Assembly (NCBI GenBank): GCA_016712595.1
Contig: JADJQT010000001.1
Location: 1,361,501 to 1,425,500, forward strand
Reading direction: 5' to 3'
From: Rhodospirillales bacterium
Lineage (GTDB): Bacteria > Pseudomonadota > Alphaproteobacteria > Rhodospirillales > Defluviicoccaceae
Length of the DNA: 64,000 bases
The position numbers and the translations under genes are program-made. Each line of letters starts with the position of its first letter. Position 1 is the stretch's first letter. The notes under the pieces are model-generated. The model was not told the DNA's origin. It made no database searches and worked only from the letters and a program-made list of their open reading frames with translations. Shown piece by piece: positions 50,158 to 59,992 of this stretch.

Positions 50158-51355
50158 CGCGTTTACAAACAAAACGCAGCGATTGGCGATTTGATCGAGA
50201 TGCTGCCGTTGCGGGTTCGGCGGAGTTGGCGGCCGACGGCGGTTCTGAGGACCGCAACGAGTTGCATAGCAGGCGGGATGCGGTCCCAGAGGGTTCGAAC
50301 GTGCTCCCGTCCACGGGGTGACCGGCGGGTGGTCTGGCCCGCGACGACGCGCTGTGACCACCGGAAGCCCATCTCGTGGAAGTAGAGGTCGGCGTGCTCC
50401 GGACTGATATGATGGAACACGCCGGCGACGGTACGGCGGACGCGGGAATTGAACCCCTCGACGGAATTGGCGTGGACCGTGCCGCGCGCATATTCGCGCT
50501 TGGCATGCTGAACCGTATCGTGCGCTGCGAAGCTCTGGCCGACGGCGGCAAAGGTGCTCCACGCATCGCTCATCAGATGGGTCGCGGCCACGTCGACCTC
50601 CTTCTCGAGGACTCGTTCGGTCTCGACGGCAGAGAGGTCGACCACCACCGAGGCCCGTGCGCCACCCGCGACCGTCCCGATCTCCGCGTCACGCGGTCGT
50701 TCGACCACCGCGAGGACGCACGCCTTGGTCGTCCGCTTCTGGCCTTTCCGGCCACGGCCGACCGGCGGTGTGTCCCGCTGTTTGCGCGGACGGCCGCCAA
50801 GATAAAATTCGTCGATCTCGACCGTTCCCTCCAGCTGGGTCTCGCGCGCCATCATCAGCCGCAGGGCGTGCCCCATGCGCCAAGCCGTGGGTTGGCTCAC
50901 GCCGAGGGCCTCGGCCAGGCGCACCGACGACAGCCCCTTATCGGATTGCAGGGTCAGCCACAGCGCCTTCAACCAAGTGGCGAGCGGCAGCTTGGTAGAG
51001 TGCAGCGGCGTTCGTGTCGTCACCGTGAACTGGAACCGGCAACTGCCGTTCGAGCACTGGTAGAGACCGGGTCTCGCCCGCCAATTCCCCATATCCCGCC
51101 CGGCGAGCGCGATCGAACGTCGGTATCCACACGCCGGACAGACCCGCCCGGTCGGCCAGATCATGCTTTCCATCAGGCGGCGGCAGCGCTCCTCGTCGCT
51201 GAACGCTCGCACCATGTCATCGACCGTCCTGATCCCAGCCAGCGTCGATCGAACCAAATCTGACATCGCCACCACCCGACTATCGCGAACGTCACTAGAA
51301 TCAGCCAGAAAGCAGCTTTGTTCAACGATTTTGCTGCGTTTTGTTTGTAAACGCG
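50158..51355 (-). mobile_element. Intact IS1595-family insertion sequence
   Basis: The 1,198-bp element has perfect terminal repeats beginning CGCGTTTACAAACAAAACGC at 50158 and inverted at 51355. The 8-bp flanks CGGTACGC (50150-50157) and CGGTACGT (51356-51363) agree at seven positions, an almost intact target duplication. This suggests a fairly recent insertion into a sequence upstream of the KAP gene. Confidence 0.92.
50163..51266 (-). CDS. IS1595-family transposase
   Basis: About 367 residues beginning MSDLVRSTLAGIRTVDDMVR. It has an N-terminal zinc ribbon (VCPACGYRRSIAL ... YQCSNGSCRFQF), a helix-turn-helix (RLAEALGVSQPTAWRMGHAL) and an ISXO2-type DDE/N domain. Catalytic residues are in GTVEIDEFYLGGRPRK, HLMSDAWSTFAAVG and GTVHANSVEGFNSRVRR. 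The frame is undamaged. The longer frame starts at 51275 (GTG). Confidence 0.95.
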   Translation of the reverse strand: MSDLVRSTLAGIRTVDDMVRAFSDEERCRRLMESMIWPTGRVCPACGYRRSIALAGRDMGNWRARPGLYQCSNGSCRFQFTVTTRTPLHSTKLPLATWLKALWLTLQSDKGLSSVRLAEALGVSQPTAWRMGHALRLMMARETQLEGTVEIDEFYLGGRPRKQRDTPPVGRGRKGQKRTTKACVLAVVERPRDAEIGTVAGGARASVVVDLSAVETERVLEKEVDVAATHLMSDAWSTFAAVGQSFAAHDTVQHAKREYARGTVHANSVEGFNSRVRRTVAGVFHHISPEHADLYFHEMGFRWSQRVVAGQTTRRSPRGREHVRTLWDRIPPAMQLVAVLRTAVGRQLRRTRNGSISIKSPIAAFCL

Positions 51356-51568
51356 CGGTACGTTAACCACCCTACAATTGTTACGCTCAACGCGTTAGCG
51401 CGGTACCGTAGCGAGCAATACCGGACACCATCGTCGCGTTACCGGGAATTTCCGCAGTTGGGATAGTCCCGAACATCCCGAGCCTTTGCCGGAGCGGGGG
51501 GCATGTCGTTACGACCACGGGGCCGCGTCTCATTTGGCCGATGCCAAAGGGCGCCCAGGGGAGCGGCG

Positions 51569-51587
51569 GGCGGAGGCTGGCTCCGCC
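51569..51587 (-). terminator. Stem-loop after the alpha-amylase gene
   Basis: GGCGGAG, loop gctgg, CTCCGCC lies 19-37 bases beyond the amylase stop. There is no T tract, so intrinsic termination is uncertain; it may stabilise the 3' end. Confidence 0.35.
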
Positions 51588-51606
51588 TGCTCCGAGGTTG
51601 TCCGGG

Positions 51607-54267
51607 TTATCCCAGCCAGGGGCCGGGATCGCCGATGCGGCCGGGGCCGTTGAGCACCCAGATGCCGGCGGAATTGGCGGGGACGTGAAAGGCGATCGTG
51701 CCGTTGCCGACGTCAATGATGCCGCCGGAGACGGCGTCGGTGTAATGGCCGTTGCGCACGCCGGCGACAGTGATGTTCTGGTCCGAACCCATGGCGAGGC
51801 CGACGACGGCGTAGCTCTCGCCGTTGTTCCAGTCGCGCACGAAGCTCATGCCCGAGCCCCATTCGCCGACGCTGCCCATGAACGCCTTCTGCAGAGCGGG
51901 GATGCCCCGGCGGATCTGGTTGAGGCGGCGGATGTGGCGGTAGAGCGGATGGCCCTGGGTTTCGGCGAGGCGTTCGTCGGTCAGGTGATCGCCGTAGTAG
52001 GCGCGGCCGGTGGTCATCAGCGTATCGGAATTGCCCATGATGTCCTGCGGTGCGCCGCGGGCGAAGGCGATCTCTTCGCCCTGGTAGAGGCAGGGGATGC
52101 CGCGGATCGTCCACAGAAGGTTATAGGCGCACGCCGCCATCCAGTCGTCGCCCTGGAAGCGGAAGCGGAAGTCGTTGTCGGGGCCGACGTCGTGGTTCTG
52201 CAGGAAGGTGACGAGCTGGGTGACGTCGCCGTAGACCCAGTCGCGGGACAGCACCCCGCCGATGCCACCGTAGTGGCCGCGGCTGACGTTATCGCGGAAG
52301 GTCGAAAACAGGCCGAAGTCGAGCACCGAGAAGCCGGAATCGCCGCCGGCGTTGGGGTCGCGTGGATCATCGGTCAGGCGCGTGTACCACCATGGCCGGA
52401 TGGTCGAGGGCGCGTTGTCGTCGCCGAAGAGATCGCCCCAGCCGGTGCCGCGCACGAAGTTCTCGCCGAAGACGAACAGGCCCGGGCGGCGCGCCTTCCA
52501 GGCGTTGACGTATTCGAGCAGGTTGTCGCGCTCGATGTGGCGGACGGTATCGATGCGCAGGGCATCGACGCCCATGTCGAGGTAGCGGCCGATTGATTCG
52601 ACCAGATAGTCGCGCACCGTCTGGTTCTCGGTGAACAGATCGATGCAGTCGCCGGCGATGCTGCGCGTCTGCACCGGGTGCTGGGATTCCCAGTCGCCGC
52701 CCATGACGAACCCCTCCTGGTGGTACCAAGTGGGATCGAGGCGGGTGGCATCGATACCGAAGAAGCGGTTGGGATCGTAGCCGGGCGCGGGGACCTGCTG
52801 GCCGGTGCGCGGGTCGGTCAGCGGTTCGATGCCACCGGGATCGCGGTCGTGCCGTTCCCGGTACCAGTCGGGCGCGACGGAATTGTCGATGTCGTCGCGA
52901 TTGGGCCAGGCGTAATTGCCGAGGCTGCCCTGGTAGGGGCCGTTGCTGATCTGCCCCTGCCGGCTGCCCTGGGGGACGTAGTACTTGATCGGCAGGTGGT
53001 CGATGTGAACGATGCCGCGGATGCCGAACTGGCAGGAGTGGTTGACCACCACGTCCTGGATGATCTTCAGGCCACGGGCGTGGGCTTCGTTGATCAAATC
53101 CTGGTAGGTGGCATCCGGGCTCTCCAGACGCGGATCGACGCGCGTCCAGTCGTAGGCGTGATAGCCGTGGTAGTCGAGGCCGGAGCGGTTCTCGACCGGC
53201 GGGGTGATCCAGATGGCGGAAAAGCCGAGGTCGCGGATGTAGTCGAGCCGGGCGATCAGCCCCTTGAAATCGCCGCGCCAGTGCGGATCGAGCGGATTGC
53301 CGGCGGCATCGAAGCTGATGCGATCGCGGCAGAAGAAGTTGTTCGACGGATCGCCGTCGTAAAAGCGGGTGGTAATGACGAAGTAGATCGTCTCCTCGCG
53401 GAAGTCGCCCAGCGGCTCGACCGGGCCGACGTTGTAATAGAAGCTCCGCCGCGTCTCGTTGCCGGCGCCGTCGATGAGCAGCAGCTTGACCTGCATCGGC
53501 TGGGCGATGCGCAGCGGCAGGCCGACCGCGCCGCTCGTCGGATCGCCCTGGGTGAGATAGGTCGGCGAGGCGGTGCTCGGCTCCGTTCCGTCCGTGGTGT
53601 AGTAGGCGGCGACGGGGGCGGCGCGGTTGTCGGTGATGGTGAAGACGACGTCGAAGGCTTCGGGGTAGCTGCCGGTGCGATGGCTGGCGGCAACCTCCGG
53701 GCGCTGCAGGTCGGCGTTGGGATCGATGGTGTAGGCGAACGAGCGGGTCTGCCCGGCCTCGCCCGCCGAATTCACGCCGACGGCGAGCAGCGTCGCCGTC
53801 GCGGCGATGGTGATCGGCCCGCCGTAGCGCAGGGCGCCCGACGCCGGCGCGTTCGCCGTGCGGTCCCAGGGGTCCGTGCCGTCGATGCTGTAATAGATCA
53901 CATCGTCGTCGTTGCTGCCCGCGAGGCTCACCTGCTGCGGCTGATCGTAAAGGCGCGCCCGCGGATCGGCGCGAATCACTGGGATGCGCGGCAGCTCGGG
54001 ATTCTCGGCGTACCAGGTATTGTTGGTGAAGTACCAGCCGTCGGCGTCGCGTCGCAGGTTGCCCGTCTGCCGGCCGGCGCCGTCGTTGAAGACGATGCTC
54101 GCCGCCGTCGCCGTCGCAAACGTGTAGGTGAACCAGTCGTTGGCCCCGGCGGTCATCGCCACGCCGGGCCATGTCGTCGCCGCCTCGGCCGGCTGCGTGT
54201 CCCAGAAATGAACACGGATGCCGATATTCCAGCCGGTGGGGCGCTTGAAATGTACGACGAGCGGCAT
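51607..54267 (-). CDS. Multidomain GH13 alpha-amylase
   Basis: An 886-residue protein. Residues ~1-90 are a starch-binding-like module (GIRVHFWDTQ ... NDWFTYTF). Two chitobiase/hexosaminidase-type beta repeats follow, ~100-183 (YYSIDGTDPWD) and ~186-280 (YYTTDGTEPS). The GH13 barrel (~290-800) has region I DVVVNH (405-410), II GVDALRIDTVRH (nucleophile D573), III FVFGENF (acid E602) and IV LQNHDVG (D693). It should cleave alpha-1,4-glucans. No signal peptide is seen at the proposed start, so it is either cytoplasmic (glycogen turnover) or exported by a non-Sec route. Confidence 0.92.
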   Translation of the reverse strand: MPLVVHFKRPTGWNIGIRVHFWDTQPAEAATTWPGVAMTAGANDWFTYTFATATAASIVFNDGAGRQTGNLRRDADGWYFTNNTWYAENPELPRIPVIRADPRARLYDQPQQVSLAGSNDDDVIYYSIDGTDPWDRTANAPASGALRYGGPITIAATATLLAVGVNSAGEAGQTRSFAYTIDPNADLQRPEVAASHRTGSYPEAFDVVFTITDNRAAPVAAYYTTDGTEPSTASPTYLTQGDPTSGAVGLPLRIAQPMQVKLLLIDGAGNETRRSFYYNVGPVEPLGDFREETIYFVITTRFYDGDPSNNFFCRDRISFDAAGNPLDPHWRGDFKGLIARLDYIRDLGFSAIWITPPVENRSGLDYHGYHAYDWTRVDPRLESPDATYQDLINEAHARGLKIIQDVVVNHSCQFGIRGIVHIDHLPIKYYVPQGSRQGQISNGPYQGSLGNYAWPNRDDIDNSVAPDWYRERHDRDPGGIEPLTDPRTGQQVPAPGYDPNRFFGIDATRLDPTWYHQEGFVMGGDWESQHPVQTRSIAGDCIDLFTENQTVRDYLVESIGRYLDMGVDALRIDTVRHIERDNLLEYVNAWKARRPGLFVFGENFVRGTGWGDLFGDDNAPSTIRPWWYTRLTDDPRDPNAGGDSGFSVLDFGLFSTFRDNVSRGHYGGIGGVLSRDWVYGDVTQLVTFLQNHDVGPDNDFRFRFQGDDWMAACAYNLLWTIRGIPCLYQGEEIAFARGAPQDIMGNSDTLMTTGRAYYGDHLTDERLAETQGHPLYRHIRRLNQIRRGIPALQKAFMGSVGEWGSGMSFVRDWNNGESYAVVGLAMGSDQNITVAGVRNGHYTDAVSGGIIDVGNGTIAFHVPANSAGIWVLNGPGRIGDPGPWLG

Positions 54268-54447
54268 GGTGTGCTGCCTCCCCTCAGAATGATGATGAGT
54301 TCAAGTCCCGAAGTCGTAATCGCGCGGTGCCCTTGAGGGCGGTCTTCGACGTTCTTGAGCCAGTATTAGCCCACCCCATGAGGGCTAGCGTCAAGGGACG
54401 TTTTTCTTGCCGGGAGCGCGATCCGCCGTCGGGCCGCGGTGGGCGCC

Positions 54448-55518
54448 TCAGCCCTCGCGGTGGACGATAAAGGCGCCGATCAGGCAGGCCAGGGCCAGCT
54501 TCGGACCCCAGGCGGCGAACCAGGCGGGCAGCAAGCCGACCTCGCCGAGGGCAAGGCAGATGCCGTCGAGCGCGAGGAAGGCGAAACCGATGCCAACGCT
54601 GGTGAGCAAAAGCGTGCCGAACGCGGCGGTGCGGCGGAAGCGCTGGGCGAGCGAGATGGCGAGGAACACCATCAGCGCCGGCACGAGCATCGAAGCGATG
54701 CGCGCCTGAAGCCAGGTGCGGTAACGTTCGACCGGACGCTGGCCGTAGCCGTCGTTTTTGATCAGTTGCACGAGGTCGCTGCTGCGCAGATCGCGCATCT
54801 CGCTGGCGATCAACGGCAGCGCGACCAGATCGATACGGCCGTCCCAGTAGAGTTCGTCGGCCTCGCTCCGTTCCGTCGGATCGACGCCATGGCGGATGAC
54901 GTGCTGCAGCAGCCAGCCCGCGCCCTGCGGTGTGGCCAGTTCGGCGTCGATCCGTTCGATCAGCCGGCCGTCGGCGTCGCGGCGGAAGATGGTGATGGCG
55001 TGCAGCCGGCCGTCGGTGTCGGCCCGCTTGGGGGCGCGGACGATGTCATTGCCGCTGATCAGCCAGGCGGCGGTGCCGTCGTCGGCAATGAACCCGCTCT
55101 TGCGCGCCTCGCCGACGCCCCAGGCGCGCAGCACGGCGCGTGTCTCCGGCACGGCGATGTCGTTGTTGACAAGGGTGATCGCGGCGAGAACCAGCACGAC
55201 GGGGATCAGCGTGCGCATGAAGCTCATCGGCGAGAAGCCGCTGCCCCACAGCGCCACCATCTCGCGGTGACGGATAAACTGGTTCAAAACGACGAGCATG
55301 CCGAGCAGGCAGGAAACCGGCAGCACCTGCTGCGTGATGTCCGGCAGCCGCAACGCGCTGTAGCGCAGCAGTCCGAGCACCCCGCCGTAATCCGAATCGA
55401 GCACCCGGTCGGCCTCGTCCATGAGGTCGAGGGTCAGCGCCATCAGGGCGAGCGTCCCTAGCATGAAGGCGAGGGCGAGAAGAAAGCGGCGACTGATGTA
55501 GCGGCCGAGAATCGTCAT
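54448..55518 (-). CDS. lptG: LPS export permease LptG
   Basis: A 356-residue inner-membrane protein with six membrane helices (three at each end) and a periplasmic beta-jellyroll. The start MTILGRYISRRFLLALAFML is typical, as are HREMVALWGSGFSPMSFMRT and the C-terminal helices RFRRTAAFGTLLLTSVGIGF. With LptF and LptB it extracts LPS from the inner membrane. ATG 55518 shares its A with the lptF stop (TGATG), so the open frame back to 55668 is not used. Confidence 0.93.
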   Translation of the reverse strand: MTILGRYISRRFLLALAFMLGTLALMALTLDLMDEADRVLDSDYGGVLGLLRYSALRLPDITQQVLPVSCLLGMLVVLNQFIRHREMVALWGSGFSPMSFMRTLIPVVLVLAAITLVNNDIAVPETRAVLRAWGVGEARKSGFIADDGTAAWLISGNDIVRAPKRADTDGRLHAITIFRRDADGRLIERIDAELATPQGAGWLLQHVIRHGVDPTERSEADELYWDGRIDLVALPLIASEMRDLRSSDLVQLIKNDGYGQRPVERYRTWLQARIASMLVPALMVFLAISLAQRFRRTAAFGTLLLTSVGIGFAFLALDGICLALGEVGLLPAWFAAWGPKLALACLIGAFIVHREG

Positions 55519-56732
55519 CAGCGCGACCGCCCGAACTGAGCGCGGGCGGCGCTGGCCAGACGGACCAATGGCGGCCACAACGACGGCAAGCCAGGGCCGG
55601 CGCTCTGCGGCAGGCGCATCGATGCCCGGTAGAACAGCCAGCCGCTGATGCCAACAAAGATGAGACACGGCAGCCAGATGCCGATGAGCGGGTCGATCTC
55701 GCCAGTCTCGGCAATGTTCTTGCCGAGATCGAGGACCTGATTATAGATGATCAGGCACAGCATTCCGACAGCGAGGCCGTACGAGCGGTCGCTGCGCCGC
55801 CGTCCGAGCGCGAGCGGAATGCCGAGAAGCGGCAGGAACGGGACCGAGAGCGCGCGCGCGAGGCGGACATTCAACTCGGCAAGCATGTCGGATACGCGAA
55901 TGCCCGGTGGCGGTTCGTGGCGCCGCTCCCATAGCTCGTTGAGCGTCAGCTCGCGCTCGTCAACGCCGCGGGTGCGAAACACGCCGGACGATTCGCCGCT
56001 GAGCGCCATGCGCAACTGTTGAAAGCGCAGCACGCCCACGGGCGGCGCGTCCGGTGCGTCCGCTCTCTGCTGTGCTTCCGATGCGCGGATGTTCAAGCGG
56101 ATGCCTTCGGACAGACGCAGCAGCGGCGGAGCCTCGTCGGAGGATCGCATGAGGACGCCGTCACGGGCGGTTATGGTCGTCGAGGTTCCCTCACCTTTAT
56201 CTTCGAACAGGAAAATGCGGCCGAAACTGCCACCGTCGGGCTCGATGTCGTGAACGAGAAAGGTGGTATTGCCGACCTCGGCGAAAACGCCCGGGCGCAC
56301 CAGGGTTTCGAAGGCGGCGTTGCTGACCGCATAGACCATCGACTGGTAGGCATAGCGGCCGAACGGCTTGAGGTAGCCGAGCGTGATACCGGTTACGATG
56401 GCAACGACGACGGCGACGATGAGCGCGGAGCGCGACTGGTGCATGAGGCTCATCCCGGCGCCTTGCATCGCGTCGATCTCACCATCGCGGTTGAGCCGGT
56501 TGAACGCGATCATGACGCCGAGCAAAAGGCTGATGGGCAGGGCGAGGCCGATATAATGGGGAACGAGAAAGGCCATGATCTCGAACACCATCTGCAGCGG
56601 TCCCGACGCGCCCAGCACGAGATCGAGGAGTCGCAGCATGCGCTCGATGAGCAGCACCAGCAGCGCAATGACGAGTGCGATGCACAGCGGCTTCAAGGTT
56701 TGACGCAGAACGTACAGGTCGAAAATGCGCAT
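55518..56732 (-). CDS. lptF: LPS export permease LptF
   Basis: A 404-residue partner of LptG starting MRIFDLYVLRQTLKPLCIAL. Membrane helices lie at ~14-35, ~55-78, ~100-122 and three near the C-terminus (LPLLGIPLALGRRRSDRSYG, LIIYNQVLDLGKNIAETGEI). The coupling-helix region is FNRLNRDGEIDAMQGAGMSL and the periplasmic jellyroll occupies ~130-270. Its gene order lptF-lptG and one-base overlap are those normal in alphaproteobacteria. Confidence 0.93.
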   Translation of the reverse strand: MRIFDLYVLRQTLKPLCIALVIALLVLLIERMLRLLDLVLGASGPLQMVFEIMAFLVPHYIGLALPISLLLGVMIAFNRLNRDGEIDAMQGAGMSLMHQSRSALIVAVVVAIVTGITLGYLKPFGRYAYQSMVYAVSNAAFETLVRPGVFAEVGNTTFLVHDIEPDGGSFGRIFLFEDKGEGTSTTITARDGVLMRSSDEAPPLLRLSEGIRLNIRASEAQQRADAPDAPPVGVLRFQQLRMALSGESSGVFRTRGVDERELTLNELWERRHEPPPGIRVSDMLAELNVRLARALSVPFLPLLGIPLALGRRRSDRSYGLAVGMLCLIIYNQVLDLGKNIAETGEIDPLIGIWLPCLIFVGISGWLFYRASMRLPQSAGPGLPSLWPPLVRLASAARAQFGRSR

Positions 56733-56872
56733 TCGCTGATCCCGCAGGATCGAAGGGTGAAGGTCAGTGCCGCATCGACCGCGGTCAATGCGGCGACGGG
56801 TCTGGCCGGGGGTAAAAAATCGTTAAGTTGTTCTCGGCAGATAGCCGCCGCGTCGCGCGCCGTGTTCCTCTA

Positions 56873-57979
56873 TCACACCGAATCGGTCGCTGTCGAATTC
56901 GGCGAAGACACCGGCGCCAAATCGGGCGGTGGCGTGGGATGATGCGATCGCACCAGATCCCGGATCTGCCGCTCGCTTTCGATGAAGGTGCCGTGAATGT
57001 GGCGCGTGCGTCCGCGCTCGCTCTCGACAGGTCCGGGGCGGAAGGCGCAAACGCGGGTTTCGATCGACCAGCCGCGCGGGCACGGCGCGATGCGGTGCAG
57101 ATGGAACTGGGCCACGGCGCCGTTGGCATGCGGCAGCATCGATGCCGATGGGACGCCGAAGACCGGCGCCGATCCCTCCGGACCGGGTAATTCACCGACG
57201 CGGAAGCGGTGCTCGTGACCGTGCAGGATCATCTCGGCGCCAGCCGCGGCGATGACCGAGCGAAAGTCGGCGGCGTCGGTCAGTCGCTTCGAGCGCGGTG
57301 TCGCGTGATCGCCGGGGGGATGGTGAAGCAGAACGACGCGGAATAGGCCGTCCTGCGCCGCTCCGCGCAGGGCCGCGTCGAGGCCGTCGAGCTGGCGGTC
57401 GCCGACGGTTCCGGACGAGCGGCCGGGCGCCGTGGGTACGGCGGTACAAAGGCCGATAAGGGCAAGCGGGCCGCGGCGACGAACGATCGGAAAGTCGTCG
57501 CGCCGGGGACCGCCTTCTTGCTCGCCATCGCCATCGCCGCGCATGAACGCCTGCCAAGCTGCCCACGAGCGCTCCCAGGTCATCGCGACATAGGCATCGT
57601 GGTTGCCGGGAACGACGGTAACGTTCGCGGGCGTGCCGAGCGATCGCAGCCATTCGGCCGTGCGGGTGAATTCGCTGGGGAGGGAGATGTTGACGATATC
57701 GCCGGTGACGACGATGTGATCGACATCGGCCGCGGCGAGATCGCGCGCCAGGGCGGCCAGGACCTCCGCGCGGTGGATGCGCACGCGGCGCAACCGCCAC
57801 GACAAGTAGCCGATCACCCGCTTGTTGATCATCGCGTGCGGGCGTCCGCCCAGACGATTGGGCACGTGCGGGTCCGACAGGTGCGCCAGCACCATGCAGT
57901 CGCCGGCGCGCGGCCCAGACGGCCCGTGCGCCGACGAATCGTGCAGGGGCGCCGTGGGCGCGGATGCGGCCGGAGTCAT
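56873..57979 (-). CDS. Calcineurin-like metallophosphoesterase
   Basis: A 368-residue enzyme with all five metal-binding motifs: LAHLSDPHV, VVTGDIVNIS, VVPGNHDAYV, LLHHPPGDH and LHGHEHRFRVG. The N-terminal ~28 residues are low-complexity, and a later start near MVLAHLSDPH is possible. Natural substrates cannot be told; members act on phosphodiesters, nucleotides or lipid precursors. It is a single gene between lptF and the surface-polysaccharide genes. Confidence 0.9.
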   Translation of the reverse strand: MTPAASAPTAPLHDSSAHGPSGPRAGDCMVLAHLSDPHVPNRLGGRPHAMINKRVIGYLSWRLRRVRIHRAEVLAALARDLAAADVDHIVVTGDIVNISLPSEFTRTAEWLRSLGTPANVTVVPGNHDAYVAMTWERSWAAWQAFMRGDGDGEQEGGPRRDDFPIVRRRGPLALIGLCTAVPTAPGRSSGTVGDRQLDGLDAALRGAAQDGLFRVVLLHHPPGDHATPRSKRLTDAADFRSVIAAAGAEMILHGHEHRFRVGELPGPEGSAPVFGVPSASMLPHANGAVAQFHLHRIAPCPRGWSIETRVCAFRPGPVESERGRTRHIHGTFIESERQIRDLVRSHHPTPPPDLAPVSSPNSTATDSV

Positions 57980-58061
57980 ACTGTCCGAGTCATGCTGCCG
58001 GGGTCACCTTGTCAACGACACACCGCGGTGACGCGGTATCGCGGTGTGCATGCTGCGGTGC

Positions 58062-59060
58062 TCATGCGGCCAGCAATGTCGTCCGTCGGATGACCTCGAA
58101 AGCGTCGTGGCGGACGTGGTTGCGGAGCATTTCTTGACGCAGCATCTCTTCGGAGACGATGCCGCGTTCCATGCATTCACGCAACAGACCGAAAAACAAC
58201 TTTTCCTGATTGGCGTCGGGATGCCGCCAGTAGTGACCGATCAGCCGGTTGTTGCCGAAGAAGCGGCGGCCGAACCGCATCAACCACGCGTAGATCGGGA
58301 ACGGCTTGAAAGCATCCGGTGGCTCGAAGTCGATCGGCAGGCCGGTCTTCCACGGCTGGGTGATCCGCCGCGTGTTGTGCAACATCTTGGTCGCCGGCGT
58401 CAGCCGGTCGAAGTCGTTCCATTCCTTTTCGAACAGGCCGATCGTCTCGCGGGGTTCGAGCTTGAGCGAGATCCAGTCCATATAGTCGCGCTTGAACGCG
58501 AACAACTCGTTGAACTGCTCCTCGCAGCGCCAGTGTCGCAGCTTGGCGCAGTCGAGCAGCATGACGCTCGATGCGTAATATCCGTAAACGCCCTTCGGCC
58601 CGTTGCGCTTGCGGCACAAGATCGCCGCTCCTTGCATATCGCGCGACAACAGGTCCCAGACGTCGGCAACGGCGAAGATGTCGGGATCAATGACCAGCGC
58701 CCGGCCTTCGTAGCCCATTTTTTCCGGCGGCATGAAGCGCAGGGGCGTGAACGACTGCAGGTCCTCGCAATTCCATCGCCGGGTGATGCCGTCGCGCTTG
58801 TAAGGCTGACCTTCGCGGGCGGCGAGGAACGGGCAATCGTCGGTATGCAGGATCTGCACGTCGAACGAATCGGGGCAGCGGGAATTGCGCTTCAGCGCAT
58901 GCTGGGCGACGAGAGCGCCCACGATCTGCCGGTGATTGGTATGAATGAAAACGGTCGGCTTCACCGAGGTCTCCCGCTGATAGGGCATGTCCTTTGGCGT
59001 CGCGCCGGCTTGCGGCATCGCGCCAGCGTCCGTCATCGCGCCCGTTTCGTCCGGTCTCAT
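58062..59060 (-). CDS. Putative GT-A-type glycosyltransferase
   Basis: A 332-residue cytoplasmic protein. After ~30 polar residues it has PTVFIHTNHRQIVGALVAQH and HTDDCPFLAAREG, then GYEGRALVIDPDIFAVADVW, where the DPD looks like the DxD of GT-A enzymes (GT8-like). Later segments contain SSVMLLDCAKLRHW and HYWRHPDANQEK. The ATG at 59060 overlaps the sulfotransferase stop (ATGA), so the two are coupled. Assignment is by motif only; it has also been called hypothetical in related contexts. Confidence 0.6.
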   Translation of the reverse strand: MRPDETGAMTDAGAMPQAGATPKDMPYQRETSVKPTVFIHTNHRQIVGALVAQHALKRNSRCPDSFDVQILHTDDCPFLAAREGQPYKRDGITRRWNCEDLQSFTPLRFMPPEKMGYEGRALVIDPDIFAVADVWDLLSRDMQGAAILCRKRNGPKGVYGYYASSVMLLDCAKLRHWRCEEQFNELFAFKRDYMDWISLKLEPRETIGLFEKEWNDFDRLTPATKMLHNTRRITQPWKTGLPIDFEPPDAFKPFPIYAWLMRFGRRFFGNNRLIGHYWRHPDANQEKLFFGLLRECMERGIVSEEMLRQEMLRNHVRHDAFEVIRRTTLLAA

Positions 59061-59992
59061 CCCGCGGCCAGCTTCGGCGCGATATCGGGGCGCTCATAGC
59101 CGAACACCGGCACCAGTCGGTTTTCGACCATGGCATCGATCGCGGCGAGCTGTTCCGCGGTGAAGTCGTCGCGATAGCCGCCGACCTTGGCGCGGCGGAC
59201 CTTGTAGGTGTTGATGTTCTTGCGGTCCTTGGCCAGCATCCGCCGGCCGCTGAGCCAGAACGTCCGCTTCTGCTCGAGCGCCCGCATGTTCTCGACCGAG
59301 GCGAATGCGACCGCTTCCTTGATTTCGTCAGCGGTGGCCGGGGTGCCGATGAACTCGAGGACCCGCCGGAGCATTTCGTCCGGGCGGGCACGCAGATCCT
59401 CGTAGCGCACCACAAGCAATTCCTTGATATTGCCGAGTTCGCGCCCCCAGCCGTTGAGGTAATCGATGATCTTGGGAAGGCCGCACTCGGGGCGCATGAC
59501 AAAATCGAAAAGGGCGACGTCTTCGCCCGGCCCGGGATAGTCGTTGATCTTCTTCTTCCGGTCGGTCATCCGGAACTTCCATTGGAAGTATTGGGAGACG
59601 GCGACGTCGGCGGGATCGCGCACCATCAGCACGACCTTTTTTCGATAATAAGGAGCTTTTATGTCCTTGGTCTTGGCATAATCTTTCAAGTAATTGTCAT
59701 GGGTGAAGAAAATCTTCGGGATAGCTGGGACCTTGTTATGCAGGTTGTCGAAAGCAAGCAGATGACGCTGCGACAGGCCGTGACGAACTTGGTAGACACG
59801 CGAAAGCATCACCCGGAGCCAGGTGCGACCGCTCTTGCCGAACGAGACGATGACGCAGTCGGCCGCCTCGAGTTTGCGGAAGTCCTCATGGCCGCGTAAC
59901 CATCGCTCGATCCGTACCTGCTGCGTCTTCGGCAGGAAGAACAGCATATACATGATCAAGTGACGTAAAGTCGTCCTGAAGGCGATACCCAT
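59057..59992 (-). CDS. PAPS-dependent sulfotransferase
   Basis: A 311-residue enzyme. The 5'-phosphosulfate loop is CVIVSFGKSGRTWLRVMLSR, the 3'-phosphate motif is VVLMVRDPADVAVSQYFQWK and the C-terminal KVGGYRDDFTAEQ resembles the P-loop-like closing motif. It transfers sulfate from PAPS to an alcohol, most likely a sugar or lipid given its coupling to the putative glycosyltransferase. An N-terminal hydrophobic patch (LRHLIMYMLFFLP) may associate with the membrane. It is divergent from the ELM1 gene. Confidence 0.9.
   Translation of the reverse strand: MGIAFRTTLRHLIMYMLFFLPKTQQVRIERWLRGHEDFRKLEAADCVIVSFGKSGRTWLRVMLSRVYQVRHGLSQRHLLAFDNLHNKVPAIPKIFFTHDNYLKDYAKTKDIKAPYYRKKVVLMVRDPADVAVSQYFQWKFRMTDRKKKINDYPGPGEDVALFDFVMRPECGLPKIIDYLNGWGRELGNIKELLVVRYEDLRARPDEMLRRVLEFIGTPATADEIKEAVAFASVENMRALEQKRTFWLSGRRMLAKDRKNINTYKVRRAKVGGYRDDFTAEQLAAIDAMVENRLVPVFGYERPDIAPKLAAG

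Noticed and set aside
49780..50562. 260-codon frame across the KAP 5' end and the IS1595 end
   Set aside because: Only its MTDKDHPCLAIQ... part is meaningful, as the shifted KAP N-terminus; the rest joins unrelated IS sequence.
52678..54336. 552-codon plus-strand frame opposite the amylase
   Set aside because: It is a Val/Asp/Arg/Ala-rich shadow; the minus-strand amylase has all four GH13 regions.
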